Assembly (NCBI GenBank): GCA_037953745.1
Contig: JBAKBP010001426.1
Location: 96,253 to 160,252 of the forward strand
DNA from: Lithodes maja
Taxonomy: Eukaryota > Arthropoda > Malacostraca > Decapoda > Lithodidae
Length of the DNA stretch: 64,000 bases
Direction of reading: 5' to 3'
Both the position numbers and the translations under genes were made by a program. Within the stretch, counting starts at the first letter, position 1, and each line of letters opens with the position of its first letter. Under the pieces are notes generated by a model. That model was not told where the DNA came from and ran no database searches. It was given only the letters and a program-made list of their open reading frames with translations. Of the stretch, positions 10,120-20,443 are shown piece after piece.

Positions 10120-10812
10120 GTGAAAGTGACACAAGACCTAATATTTGATGGCCAAAGTATAATAAATACCTGTGATAACGAATAATCAGTGCCTAATACA
10201 ACAATAACCTACCTCAATTACTAATAAAATGTACGGTATCGAGTGAAAATGAGCATTATCAGTGACAGTGACACTCTCTAAAGCATATTTGTCAAAGTGA
10301 AAGTGACACAAGACCTAATATTTGATGGCCAAAGTATAATAAACACCTGTGATAACGAATAATCAGTGCCTAATACAACAATAACCTACCTCAATTACTA
10401 ATAAAATGTACGGTATCGAGTGAAAATTAGCATTATCAGTGACAGTGACTCTCTAAAGCATATTTGTCAAAGTGAAAGTGACACAAGACCTAATATTTGA
10501 TGGCCAAAGTATAATAAACACCTGTGATAACGAATAATCAGTGCCTAATACAACAATAACCTACCTCAATTACTAATAAAATGTACGGTATCGAGTGAAA
10601 ATGAGCATTATCAGTGACAGTGACACTCTAAAGCATATTTATCAAAGTGAAAGTGACACAAGACACAATACTTGATGACCAAAGAATAATAAACACCTGT
10701 AATAACGAATAATCAGTGCCTAATACAACAATAACCTACCTCAATTACTAATAAAATGTACGGTATCGAGTGAAAATTAGCAATATCAGTGACAGTGATA
10801 CCCTAATAAACA
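10120..10812 (+). repeat. Four tandem copies of a unit of about 175 bp in the piggyBac 3' region
   Basis: Units begin GTGAAAGTGACACAAGACC at 10120, 10297, 10472 and 10647 (spacing 177, 175, 175). Each ends in a GTGACAGTGA-rich segment. Later units differ from the first by a few bases. The homologous 3' region of the piggyBac at 25693-27691 has only one such unit (about 26130-26265, complement), so the array expanded within this lineage. Short GTGA(A/C)AGTGAC subrepeats lie at the unit borders. Confidence 0.9.
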
Positions 10813-11212
10813 TATTTTATATAATTGGCCTCAAAATAACTAGAAAATATCAAATAAACATCACATTCTCAATATCAAACACTAAAATCGTCTAAGGGAG
10901 ATAAATACTTTGGCGCGGCGTGCGGCTAGGTGCGTCGTAGCCATGGCCGGGGCGACGCGTTCGAACGCGGGAAGAATTTCCCGCATAAAAAAGCACTCGT
11001 CTTCCCGCGCTCACCATTATGCAACCAGAGGGGCTAGAGACCTCTACTCAACGCCATTCGACAGAGGAAGGTTTGTGGAACATTATTCTTTTTTATTCAC
11101 AACATTACATGCCATATTCATTGACTTACAGAGTAGTTAACATAGGCCAAAGATCGTCAAAACCCCCGGTACCGCAGCACAGTCGCGAGCTATAGCCCCC
11201 GGGGCTGGAGGG
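10813..11212 (+). other. piggyBac right-end 3' region
   Basis: Non-coding sequence leading to the right terminus. It is homologous to 25700-26100 (complement), for example around the stretch with CTAGAGACCTCTACTCAACG. It ends in GGGGCTGGAGGG before TTAA 11213-11216. Confidence 0.7.
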
Positions 11213-11852
11213 TTAAAGATGGATGTGTGGATGTGTGTGGGGTAGGTGAGACGCACCTGTTGGGTTCTGGAGTGTGGGATGGTGAGAGTGAGCATGATTT
11301 GTGGGGTGGGGAAGGATGGGTTGTCTGGTCTGGATTGGATGCAGGATATAAACATAAGAAAAAGGAAGGGGTAGCAGTAATTTTGTCAGAAAGGTTGAGG
11401 AAGTGTGTGAAAAACTATGGATGCGTGGACTCAAGAATTGTATGGTGGAGTGCAAGATTGGGATAGATAGGTATACTTTTATGTGTGTCTATGCACCAGT
11501 CAACCAAGAAACTGGGAAAGGTGCAGAAGAAAATAGAAATTTTTGGAATAAAGTCAATAAATGTATAAGAGAAAGGCAAGAGTGTACACAAGTAATATTA
11601 GTAGGTGACATGAATGGTAGAGTTGGAAACGAGGAGATAGTAGGTATAGTGGGTAAATGGGGTGTGGAGGGTAGGAATATGAATGGTGACTTCCTTTTAG
11701 AAGTATGTGCGGAGAGAGAGAGATGTTTCTGGCTAACACATTTTTTGAACATCGTCACATTCATAGATATACATGGCACAGAGGTGAAGGTGAGCAGGAA
11801 CAGAAATCTCTAATTGACTACGCCATGATGGACTCCGGACTAAAAGGAAGAA

Positions 11853-12878
11853 TTTAAAAATTTTAAGAATAGTAAAATAACTTATAATTGTTTTTATTCC
11901 CAATTAATAAGATTTTGTAAAATCTGCACTGAAGTAGATGACTTTTGGGCTAGAGCTAGGTTACTATACAGACTCTTAGTGAACAGAGGTTTTGAGGCAA
12001 GTAAATTGTTCCATAAATTTAATCTTTTTAGGGTCAATTATTGTGACTATATTCTAAAATTTGACATCAATAATTTTAATCAAGCCTTTTTAACTTGAAG
12101 TTTCTTGTATAACCTCTGCTTACTTTTTGTCTGTATTTATTGTTTTTTGTCTGTATTTATTGTTTATCTTTTTCTTTTTCTATTATTAATATTAATATTG
12201 ATGATTTTTTAAATTTATTGTTCTTGTTAAAAGAGTACTCTTTGTTTAAATCTGTTGTTACTTCATATTTTGCAATTATTTGTCTTTATATTATATGTAT
12301 TCATTGTCGATAGTATCAATTGCTTACTTTTGCGATTTCCTTAGTTTATTTGTGCTATAAATGTAGGTTATTTGTAGGGTAGTTATTGATAGGGGTCACT
12401 TGAGGCATGCTATGCTTACAGGTACCTACCCGATAGCACTATCGTTAGTGAGTGCTGTACTGTATTTTATATATTATTTTGTAATAGTATAGATATTTTA
12501 TCAATATTTGTATTTTGTACTATTGTTAATGTCTTGTCATGTTGTAAATTTGATTTTAAATAATATTTTGACATTTAACATTTAGTTTCTTTATTCATGC
12601 AGAGTTTAGTAAAATTTGCCAGAACGTCCCGGACTTCCCAAACTTGACTACTTCCTTTAACGTGACGATGGTGCGTTGTTATATGTGCGATTAGTTTGCT
12701 TGGGAAACAGATTAACTTGCTCATGTAGTAATGTACACCCTATGTGGTGGATTGTGTTCTTTTATTTAATAGTTTTCATTTTAGTAAGCGTTGTTTCCAC
12801 ATAGCGATTTTGATAATTTAATTTGACTTTATATTGTCCTTGTCCCAATTTTGGTTTGTTTAGTTTGCAAGTTTTACA
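11853..12878 (+). mobile_element. 5'-truncated retroelement inserted in the RTE-like LINE
   Basis: This block interrupts the RTE reading frame. AATTTAAAA at the left junction (about 11853) and AATTCAAAA at the right (about 12879) look like a 9-bp target-site duplication with one difference. It contains the last 78 codons of a reading frame, then about 780 bp of AT-rich 3' UTR. The terminal roughly 280 bp recur as separate truncated copies elsewhere (complement at 24819-25300 and 29660-29890; plus strand at 28165-28355). That pattern of shared 3' end and variable 5' truncation is expected of target-primed retrotransposition. Confidence 0.65.
11862..12098 (+). pseudogene. C-terminal end of a retroelement protein with an SQLIRF module
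   Basis: A continuous 78-codon frame without its own start, ending at TGA 12096-12098. It reads FYSQLIRFCKICTEVDDF, then ARARLLYRLLVNRGFEASKL. A Ser-Gln-Leu-Ile-Arg segment followed by a 'K/RLLxxRGF...KLxxxF' helix is a C-terminal module I associate with a group of reverse transcriptases, possibly Penelope-like, but I cannot name the clade securely. No RT domain remains in this copy. Confidence 0.45.
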
Positions 12879-12888
12879 TTTTAATTCA

Positions 12889-15289
12889 AAAGCTGTAAGA
12901 GGTATGCTGACGGGATCAGACCACTATACAGTGCTGACAAAAGTGAGGATAAGGAAAGAGTGGAAATATGAGAGGAAAGAGAGAAAACTGAAAGTAGAGA
13001 GAATAAATGTGAGAAAATTAAATGAAGAATGTAATGCAACAAAATACAAGGACATCCTGAAAGAGACTATAAAGGACATGGATGTTATGATAGATCTGGG
13101 AAATACTGTAGACGAAGTATGGAAAGGTACAAGAGACTCCATGATTAAAGCAGCTGAGAAAGTATGTGGGAAGAAAACCTTTAAAATGTGGAAGAAGAAA
13201 GGTAATGCATGGTTTAGTAAAGAGATAGAAGAAATAGTGAAAAAAAAAAAAAAAAGAGTTCAGAAAGAGTATGCTGCAAAAGAATATACCTAGAGAAACT
13301 AGAGATGCGAGGAAAGAAGAATATAAAAATTTGAAACAAAGAGTGAAGAGTGAACAAGACGCTAAAAGGAAGACAGATGAGGCATATGGGAGAAAGATTA
13401 GTGAACAGTTTCTGAATGACAGGAAAGCATACTACAGAGCTGTGAAAGAAGCCAGAGGGAAGAAGACTGAGAGTGTCTCAGGTGGTAGGATGAGGGACAT
13501 GAATGGGGAAGTGGTAGAGGGTGATGGTGTGGTGAAAGTATGGAAAGATCATTTTAGTAGCTTAGCTGTAAAGAGTAGGGGGAAGGCAAAGATCTCATCC
13601 ATAGGAATGGAGAGAGGTAGAATAAACAGGGTAGTTGAAAGCCAGATAAGCAGAGAAGAAGTAAAAGAAGCAATCAATAGACTTAAAATGGGCAAAGCTG
13701 CTGGAGTAGATAACATCCCAGGTGAAATGCTGAGATATGGAGGAGAAGAAGCTGTTGACATAATGCATAGGTTATGTAAATTAGCATGGGAAAAGGAAAG
13801 TGTACCAGAGGACTGGAGGAAAGCAGTGATAGTACCCTTGTACAAAGGGAAGGGTTGTAAAGAAGAGTGTAAGAATTATAGGGGAATTAGCTTGCTTAGC
13901 ATACCTGGAAAGGTACACGCAAGAGTAGTAACACAGAGGCTACAGAAGATAACGGATGACAAAATAGGCGAGGAACAGGGAGGTTTCAGAAAGGGCAGGG
14001 GCTGCGTTGACCAGATAGCCTCAATGCGATTGTTGGTCGAGAAGTATCTGGCCAAAAACAGAAAACTCTATGCAGCATTCATGGATTTGGAAAAAGCCTA
14101 CGACAAAGTAGACTGGGAGGGCCTGTGGGATGTGTTAACAGTATATGGTGTGGGAGGAAAGTTGCTAATGGCAGTAAAATCTTTTTATAGGAATGCAATG
14201 GCAAATGTGAAGGTAGGGGATAAGTTAAGTGAAAGTTTTGAGGTCAATGTTGGTGTAAGACAGGGATGTGTCATGTCAGCTTGGTTATTCAATATATACA
14301 TGGATGGAGTGATTAGGGAATGTAGGGCTGTATCAATGGGTGTGGGAGCTAGACTGGAATCAGAGGGAAGAACATGGAAGATTTTAACATGCCTATATGC
14401 GGACGATGCAGTCCTGTTGGCGGAAAATGCTGAAGAACTTCAGAGAGTGGTCACTGACTTTGACAGGGTATGTGAAAAGAGAAAGTTAAAGGTCAATGTA
14501 GGGAAATGTAAGGTAATGGTGTTTGAGAGAAGAATGCATGAAACTATAGATTTTAAGGACAAATATAGAATCAAGAAAGAACACAAGAAAAGTTGTAAAA
14601 TAAAATTGAAAAATGAAGTACTAGAAGAGGTTGAAAGTTTCAAGTATTTGGGAGCTGTACTATGCAAATATGGTAAAATGGAGAGTGAGATAAAAGAGAG
14701 AAAAATGCAAGGGAGAAAAGTGATTGGAGAACTTGATAGTATTCTCAAAGGAAGAATGGTTAGCCAGGAAGTCAAAAAGTCACTGAGAAACAGTGTGCTG
14801 CTCCCAACACTCTCGTATGGAAGCGAGACATGGACGGCAAGTGACGAGGACCTCTTCAAACTAAGAGCTGTGGAGATGAGCTTTTTCAGAATGGCAGCTG
14901 GCATGAATAGGCTAGATGGGCCAAGTAATAGGGAAGTGTACGAGTCCTTTGGAATGGAAGAGCAGGCTTTGGGCATTGATTGTGGTGTGGTTGAGTGGAT
15001 AAAGAGAAGTACTTTGAGGTGGTATGGTCATGTTCAGAGAATGGATGAAGACAGAATGCCAAGAAAGATATATGGGAGTCAGGTGAGTGGAACCGCTAGT
15101 AGTGGAAGACCACCTATGGTATGGGAAAAGAAAGTGGAAAAATATATTGAAGAAAAACTTCCACGTAGTGGAAGGGGCATTGTGGCACGGGCAAAGGAGG
15201 CATGTCTTGACAAAGTAGCTTGGAGAAGTTTCTGTCATGGCCATCCTCTAGTGGGGGTTTCCCAGGGGGAAGCAAGGCGTCGGAGATGA
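12889..15289 (+). pseudogene. RTE-like reverse transcriptase and C-terminal domain
   Basis: Continues the polyprotein after the inserted element. The endonuclease end (GMLTGSDHYTVL) starts near 12902. A linker follows, then a frame change near 13285 next to an A-rich run. From 13271 the RT frame is open for 672 codons: VPLYKGKG..NYRGISLL near 13830-13890, FMDLEKAYDKVDW near 14081, LYADDAVLLAENAEEL near 14392, SFKYLGAVL near 14637, and a C-terminal WYGHVQRMDEDRMPRKI segment near 15020. Order and motifs fit the RTE clade. The RT itself is intact, but the full polyprotein is broken upstream. Confidence 0.85.
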
Positions 15290-15297
15290 TGATGATA

Positions 15298-15630
15298 GAC
15301 AGACTAATGAGGAAGTAAGAAGGAGGTGTGGTGTGGAGGTAGATGTGCTGGAAAGTGTGAAAAGGAACAACTGGAGATGGTTCGGCCATATGGAACGTAT
15401 GGAAAGCGAGAGAATGACTAAGAGGGTGTACGAGAGCGAGGTGGAGGGACAGAGGGGGAGAGGTAGACCGAATGAGAGGTGGAAGGATGGAGTGAGGAAG
15501 TACATGAACGAAGGCGGTGCTGGTTGGGGGGAGGGGCGTCGACTGACTGGGGACAGAGGTGCATGGGGGCGGTTCGTTCGTGGCCACCCCTTCGGGGATC
15601 ATGGCGTCAGGCAATAGATAGATAGATAGA
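15298..15630 (+). pseudogene. 3'-terminal fragment of a second RTE-like LINE with GATA tail
   Basis: An open C-terminal fragment (RQTNEEVRRRCGVEVDVLES..., WFGHMERMESERM) ends at 15617 and is followed by (ATAG)n. It is the same family as the minus-strand fragment at 23386-24204, which it closely matches. It abuts the GAT tail of the preceding RTE-like element almost without a gap. Confidence 0.8.
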
Positions 15631-15775
15631 CCAATATCACCATCAAATAGTCTACAAAAGTTTTATCTACAGTATCTATTTTTTGCCAAACGCCCGAGGG
15701 GGTGGCCACGAATGAATCTCCTCCATGTACAGTACCTCTGTCAGTCAGTGTCCCTCCTCCCACCCAACACCCCTT

Positions 15776-15865
15776 TCACTCCTATACTGTACCTCTCAAC
15801 TCCATCCTTCCTGAAAAATTTCACTCCTATACTGTACCTCTCAACTCCATCCTTCCTGAAAAAGT
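15776..15865 (+). repeat. Two tandem copies of a 44-bp unit
   Basis: The unit TTCACTCCTATACTGTACCT... ending TTCCTGAAAAA occurs twice in direct succession. No function is apparent. Confidence 0.7.
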
Positions 15866-15943
15866 TACCAATATTAATTTACAGGTCAAAAGTTAATAAT
15901 AAAGGTCACACAAAAAACTTGCAATCAGTGATTTGCTGTGTAC

Positions 15944-15997
15944 CAGTACATACATACATACATACATACATACATACATACATCCATACATACATTC
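15944..15997 (+). repeat. (CATA)n microsatellite
   Basis: About 13 CATA units with one CATC interruption. Similar (CATA)n/(TATG)n runs border the LINE copies at 16.1, 34.7, 35.1 and 39.5 kb. Confidence 0.95.
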
Positions 15998-16124
15998 TAA
16001 TTGGCTTTACCTGACCTACAGTCCGTTGCCCCATTAACCCTTTTCCAATTCCTTCATTTAATCTCTCCCAAGGATTTAACTCCCATTATTAGCCTCACCT
16101 GACCCTACCAGAACAGTTTTTGTA

Positions 16125-16860
16125 TGTATTTACCTATTTGTATTTACCTATTTGTAGTTTACAGGAATTGAGCAGCGCTCGTGTTGTCCTGTCTTAGTTA
16201 CTTTATAATCAATCCATTTTACTTAGACAAGTATCGTAATGGATATTCCCAGTTCCCAGTATTTTGGACTAACATATCATAACTTATGTTGCCCTATTTC
16301 CATATTTACTTTTATCCAACCTAGATTTGAACATGTTAATGTTCCTCGCTCTCACCACCTCCTCCTCCAAGTTGTTCCAAGTCTCTATACTCCTATATGG
16401 GAAGCTGAATTTCTTTGTGTCCTTACGACATCTGCCCTTCCTCAGCTTAAACTCGTGCCCTCTTGTCCTTCCATTATCCCTCACGAATAGATCTTCCCTA
16501 TCTACTCGTTCCAAACTTTTTACTCCCTTGAACATCGTTATTAAGTCGCCTCGTTCCCTTCTCTCTTTCAAGGTAGGCAGTTGTAGTGTCTTAAGTCTTT
16601 CCTCATATGTCAACTCCTTCAATCTTGGGATCATCTTCGTTGCTATCCTTTGGACTTTCTCTAATTTGTTTATATGTTTTTTCAAATGTGGTGACCATAT
16701 CACTGCTGCATATTCTAATCTTGGTCTTATCATAGTCATTATCAATTTTCTTAACATTTCTTCATCCAAATAGTTAAATGCCACTCTCATATTGGTTATT
16801 ATTCCATATGCTCCTCCAATGATCATGTTAATATGCTTCTCTGGGGATAGATCATCTTGT
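16125..16860 (-). mobile_element. 5'-truncated copy of the (TATG)n-associated LINE family
   Basis: Encodes the last roughly 200 codons of the RT protein on the minus strand (start cut at about 16860, stop near 16236). It matches 35101-35834 with about one difference in some 730 bp, so the copy is very recent. Its 3' end is the AAATAGGTAAATAC tandem tail, followed by TACATACA. The 5' truncation point abuts (TATG)/(TATA)-rich sequence. Confidence 0.9.
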
Positions 16861-16969
16861 ATGTATATATGTATATATGTTTGTTTGCATACGTGAGCGT
16901 TTATGTATACGGGCATGTGCACACTTACTGCATGTTCTTATGTATGTATGTATGACAGCTCAGAGAAAT

Positions 16970-19900
16970 AAAGTTATTGAGAACACCAATTTTGTAGGTT
17001 CAAAAAACTGAAAAATGCACATGGGAGCCGGTTGAAACTGGGTCTGTTGAATGTTCGTTCCTTGCGTAACAAAATGGATCATATTTGCGAGATCTTGGAT
17101 GAACATAACCTTGATGTATTATGTCTCACTGAGACCTGGTTGTTCGAGTCAGATCTGAATATTATCCAGGCGGCATTGCCTAAAACCCATTCCATAATAA
17201 ATGTTCCTAGGCCTAGGGGAGATCATCCGGGTGGTGGAGTGGCAGTTGTCTACTCCACATCTCTGGTGAATATCTTGCAAATAAGCCATAACCCAGCCCC
17301 TCTTTATTATGAACTGTTGGAAGTGGAAATAAAACTCCATCAACAAATTCTAAGAATGGCAGTTGTCTATAGGCCTGGCCATCGCGGCACTGATAGGGGT
17401 TTTATGGAAGAGTTTGGGCAGTTTCTCGAGGAATTTTCTGCTAAAACCGGAAGACTTTTGATATGTGGAGATTTTAATTACTGGGTTGACCGCCCTCATC
17501 TGAAGCCATTCTCTCCTGAGTTCCTTGAGTTGACTGATCAGAACAATTTTGTAAACCATGTGTCCCACCCAACTCATATCTTAGGACACACCCTTGACTT
17601 GGTTTTCTCTCCTGTGGGTTGTGGTGGTGTTCTGGATGTTGATGTTGAGAATGCTGACCCTAATACCTCTGATCATGCTTTGATTACTTTCAGCTTTGAT
17701 TTCCCTAAGCCACTCACACATGAAAAAGTAATCAGATTTAGAAATTATAAAAATGCAGACCTAAATTTGGCTAGCAGTGAAGTAAAACAGTACTTGGGAA
17801 GTATTGATACTTCCAACCTTACTTCAGATGAGCTGGTGGAGGTACATGGAAATGCACTTAAATTAGTGTTCGATCATCACTGTCCAGAAGTAGAGAAGAA
17901 AATCATAGTACGAGATGATTCGCCCTGGTATAGCACTCGAGTTAAATTTCTTAGAAGAGCGCGTAGAAGAGCTGAACGTGAATGGCGGAAAAATAAAACT
18001 GACTCTACATGGTTGCAATATCTGTCAGCCAGAAGAGCTGTGGTCCACAAAATCAAAGATGAAAAGAAAGTGTATTATCAGGGAAAAGTTGACTCGTGTG
18101 GTAACGACCAGAGGAGGTTGGCTTCAATTGTAAACTGTTTACTTGGAAAAACAAGAGTCAGCTTAAGACCTTCTGTACCCGATGCCGAGTTGGCTGCCAA
18201 CTTTGTGGCATTTTTTGCTGGCAAGATAACTCGCATAAGACAGGAACTGGATGATGCTTCTGTTGGTGAAGAACTTTCAGTTGTACTCCAACCCCGACAC
18301 ATTCCTAATAATGTCCTCTCATCCTTTCACTCAGTAGAGGTGGACATGATCTCGTCCTACATAAGAAACCTCAATAAAACATTTTGCCCGTTGGATCCCA
18401 TAAATGTTTCCAAGCTACCAAGAGTCTATGATCACACAGTTGAGTTTATTTCCGAAATAATTAATAAGTGCTTCTCTGAAGGTAGCTTCCCACATTCTGA
18501 AAAGCATGCACTACTCCGACCTACTCTAAAGAAACCTGGACTTGATGTTGAGAACATGTTGAACTATCGTCCTGTCTCCAACCTGTCCTTCATATCAAAG
18601 ATATTAGAGCGTGCAATACTTGACCAATTACAACCACTACTTCAGCAGAATGAAACTATCCCAATTTTTCAGTCTGCTTACCGACAGCATCATTCAACTG
18701 AAACAGCATTGATTAGAGTACATAATGATCTAGTTGAGAACATTTGCAATGGTGTGGCCTCACTATTGGTCTTGCTTGATCTCTCTGCGGCTTTTGACAC
18801 AGTGGATCACGAGTTGTTATTGAGTGATCTTTATGATTGTGGTGTGCGTGACTCCGCTCTCTTGCTTCTTGGGTCGTACTTGTCAGGTAGATCCCAGAGT
18901 GTGATGGTAAATCAAGTGGTCTCGGACTCGACACCCCTGCGGTATGGTGTTCCGCAGGGATCAGTTTTAGGTCCTATCCTATTTATAATTTATATTAGCA
19001 GTTTGTCTCTTCTGCTTCGTGCACATAATGTCACCTTTCACTTTTATGCAGATGACACCCAGATTTATGTGAGAATCACAAATATAGTTGATATACGGAG
19101 TAAGATGGAATTGTTGATGTCTGATATCAAGAAGTGGATGAGAGCGAGAAAACTTAAACTAAATGATGGTAAAACTGATATTCTCATCATCCGAGGAAAT
19201 AGAAGAGCTGATGATATAGTAGGTGCCCTCTCCATCAATGTGGGTGGATCTCAGCTGCGACCGGCCAACTCTGTTCGAAATCTGGGTGTATATGTGAACT
19301 CCCGATTAGATTTCAAAGAGCATGTAAACCAGATAGTTAAAAGTTGTTACTTGCACATCAGAAATCTCTATTTGGTGAAGCCGTTTATAACCAGACGTTG
19401 CCTCCTGACGTTGGTTCACTCATTGGTCTTCTCTCGTGTTGATTATTGCAATGCCCTGTTGGTGGGTCTTCCAAATTATATTTTGAAGAAAGTTCAGTCT
19501 GTTCTTAACAGGGCCGCAAGACTAATTTTTGGTGTTCCACCTAGAACTCCTACTACATCTCTTCACATAGAACTGCACTGGCTGCCAGTAAGAGCAAGAA
19601 TAGAATTTAAGTTGTGTTTGGTGACTTTTAAGGTTCTCAAATTTGGTGAGCCTAGGTACCTTGCGGAGCTGCTCAGGCGCCCACCGGCACACCATGGTGT
19701 AGTTGTGCGTCATGACAATGACCCTTTTCGTCTTGATGAACCAAGGGCTTTCCAGCAGTCTTCTTTCTTTGAGAGGTCATTCTCCTACATGGCTCCGAGG
19801 TTGTATAACAGGTTGCCGCTGTCCATGAGACAACTGAGTTCTGTTGAATGCTTCAAGAGACAACTTAAGACTTTTCTCTTTGAGAGAAGCTATGATCTTG

Positions 19901-20107
19901 AGAGAGGTGTCATGACAGATGGCTATAGAGTTTAGGCTATTTTGCCACTGCTAGTGATTGTTAAATGTGTGTTGTATATAAGCCTTCTTTTGATGCATTG
20001 ATTTTTGTTCTTTTTTCTTTCTCTTTTCGAGCGCTAGTGAATTCTTCGGAAAAATTGGCGCTTATGAGAAATAAGTAACATGCTTATTATTATTATTATT
20101 ATTATTA
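16970..20107 (+). mobile_element. L2-like LINE, slightly 5'-truncated, open reading frame
   Basis: Contains one long open reading frame, a 3' UTR of about 150 bp with the segment GCGCTAGTGAATTCTTCGG, and a (TTA)n tail at 20084-20107. The last roughly 400 bp are repeated almost identically, on the other strand, at 28360-28757. That second copy is a 5'-truncated insertion, so the family was recently active. No obvious target-site duplication. Confidence 0.85.
16981..19935 (+). CDS. L2-like LINE endonuclease-reverse transcriptase, N-terminus missing
   Basis: The frame is open from 16981 to the stop at 19933-19935 but has no ATG before the endonuclease domain; the first usable codon at 17032 is only TTG. 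The copy therefore probably lost its 5' end. Visible domains: APE endonuclease from LGLLNVRSLRNK (17035), LTETWL (about 17125), GDFNYW (about 17467), SDHALI (about 17670). Reverse transcriptase: NYRPVSNL (about 18561), LLDLSAAFDTVDHEL (about 18772), YGVPQGSVLGPI (about 18942), FYADDTQIY (about 19041). A C-terminal region follows to residue about 985. No internal stop or frameshift. The 'LDLSAAFDTVDH' style is typical of L2 and related Jockey-group LINEs. Confidence 0.85.
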   Translation, partial: EHQFCRFKKLKNAHGSRLKLGLLNVRSLRNKMDHICEILDEHNLDVLCLTETWLFESDLNIIQAALPKTHSIINVPRPRGDHPGGGVAVVYSTSLVNILQISHNPAPLYYELLEVEIKLHQQILRMAVVYRPGHRGTDRGFMEEFGQFLEEFSAKTGRLLICGDFNYWVDRPHLKPFSPEFLELTDQNNFVNHVSHPTHILGHTLDLVFSPVGCGGVLDVDVENADPNTSDHALITFSFDFPKPLTHEKVIRFRNYKNADLNLASSEVKQYLGSIDTSNLTSDELVEVHGNALKLVFDHHCPEVEKKIIVRDDSPWYSTRVKFLRRARRRAEREWRKNKTDSTWLQYLSARRAVVHKIKDEKKVYYQGKVDSCGNDQRRLASIVNCLLGKTRVSLRPSVPDAELAANFVAFFAGKITRIRQELDDASVGEELSVVLQPRHIPNNVLSSFHSVEVDMISSYIRNLNKTFCPLDPINVSKLPRVYDHTVEFISEIINKCFSEGSFPHSEKHALLRPTLKKPGLDVENMLNYRPVSNLSFISKILERAILDQLQPLLQQNETIPIFQSAYRQHHSTETALIRVHNDLVENICNGVASLLVLLDLSAAFDTVDHELLLSDLYDCGVRDSALLLLGSYLSGRSQSVMVNQVVSDSTPLRYGVPQGSVLGPILFIIYISSLSLLLRAHNVTFHFYADDTQIYVRITNIVDIRSKMELLMSDIKKWMRARKLKLNDGKTDILIIRGNRRADDIVGALSINVGGSQLRPANSVRNLGVYVNSRLDFKEHVNQIVKSCYLHIRNLYLVKPFITRRCLLTLVHSLVFSRVDYCNALLVGLPNYILKKVQSVLNRAARLIFGVPPRTPTTSLHIELHWLPVRARIEFKLCLVTFKVLKFGEPRYLAELLRRPPAHHGVVVRHDNDPFRLDEPRAFQQSSFFERSFSYMAPRLYNRLPLSMRQLSSVECFKRQLKTFLFERSYDLERGVMTDGYRV

Positions 20108-20443
20108 TGTATATATATGCGTATTTATGTGTGTACGTATGCGTATATATGTATGTTCTGTATATATATGAGTAAAATAAATGTGTACTGTATATGCATT
20201 GTAAATCACTTACTCTCATGGTTAATTTATGATAATTTGTATTTTGCACTAGCATAATTATTGTATTAATTTTTTGTTTTAATGTAAAGTATATTATACT
20301 CACCCATTGTAAACTGAGCTTACCATTTTCATATATGTACATCTCATGTTCATCCACTAATTGTAAAATGTGTATTTTCAGCTAATGAGGCTGCCATTCT
20401 TTAATAAACCGTTTATTATTATTATTATTATTATTACATACAT
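20108..20443 (+). repeat. Microsatellite and probable LINE 3' end with (ATT)n tail
   Basis: A (TATA/GTAT)n stretch (20108-20180) leads into AT-rich sequence ending AATAAACCG followed by (TTA)n at 20413-20436. The ending resembles a non-LTR 3' UTR with a trinucleotide tail; no coding part remains. Confidence 0.4.

Larger units (their letters stand above)
2352..11212 (+). mobile_element. piggyBac transposon carrying a LINE in its 3' UTR
   Basis: TTAA direct repeats at 2348-2351 and 11213-11216 flank the termini CCCCTCCAACCCGG and CCGGGGCTGGAGGG. The inside holds a transposase reading frame (2545-5422), a LINE (5524-9948) and a long 3' region with a 175-bp tandem array. That 3' region is homologous to the one in the shorter piggyBac at 25693-27691. 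Removing the element and one TTAA restores continuity of the RTE endonuclease frame, which confirms the boundaries. About 4.4 kb of the span is the LINE. Confidence 0.9.
2152..15290 (+). mobile_element. RTE-like LINE, disrupted by two nested insertions
   Basis: Fragments of one APE-endonuclease/reverse-transcriptase polyprotein occur in order at 2152-2351, 11217-11852 and about 12879-15289. The first piece reads from an ATG at 2152 into an endonuclease start (RVCAFNANGIN). It breaks at TTAA 2348-2351, where the piggyBac sits, and resumes at 11217 in the expected phase (VCGVGETHLL). The second break at about 11853 holds another retroelement. The 3' end is a short GAT repeat (about 15288-15296), typical of RTE elements. 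Several frameshifts (about 11440-11460, about 11810, about 13285) make this copy dead. Confidence 0.8.

Noticed and set aside
10120..10812. CRISPR-like array
   Set aside because: Units of about 175 bp are contiguous with no unique spacers, and the genome is eukaryotic. It is a tandem repeat within a transposon.
17032..17034. TTG at 17032 as the true start of the L2-like LINE protein
   Set aside because: The frame is open upstream without ATG and begins at the endonuclease domain, so the copy is 5'-truncated.
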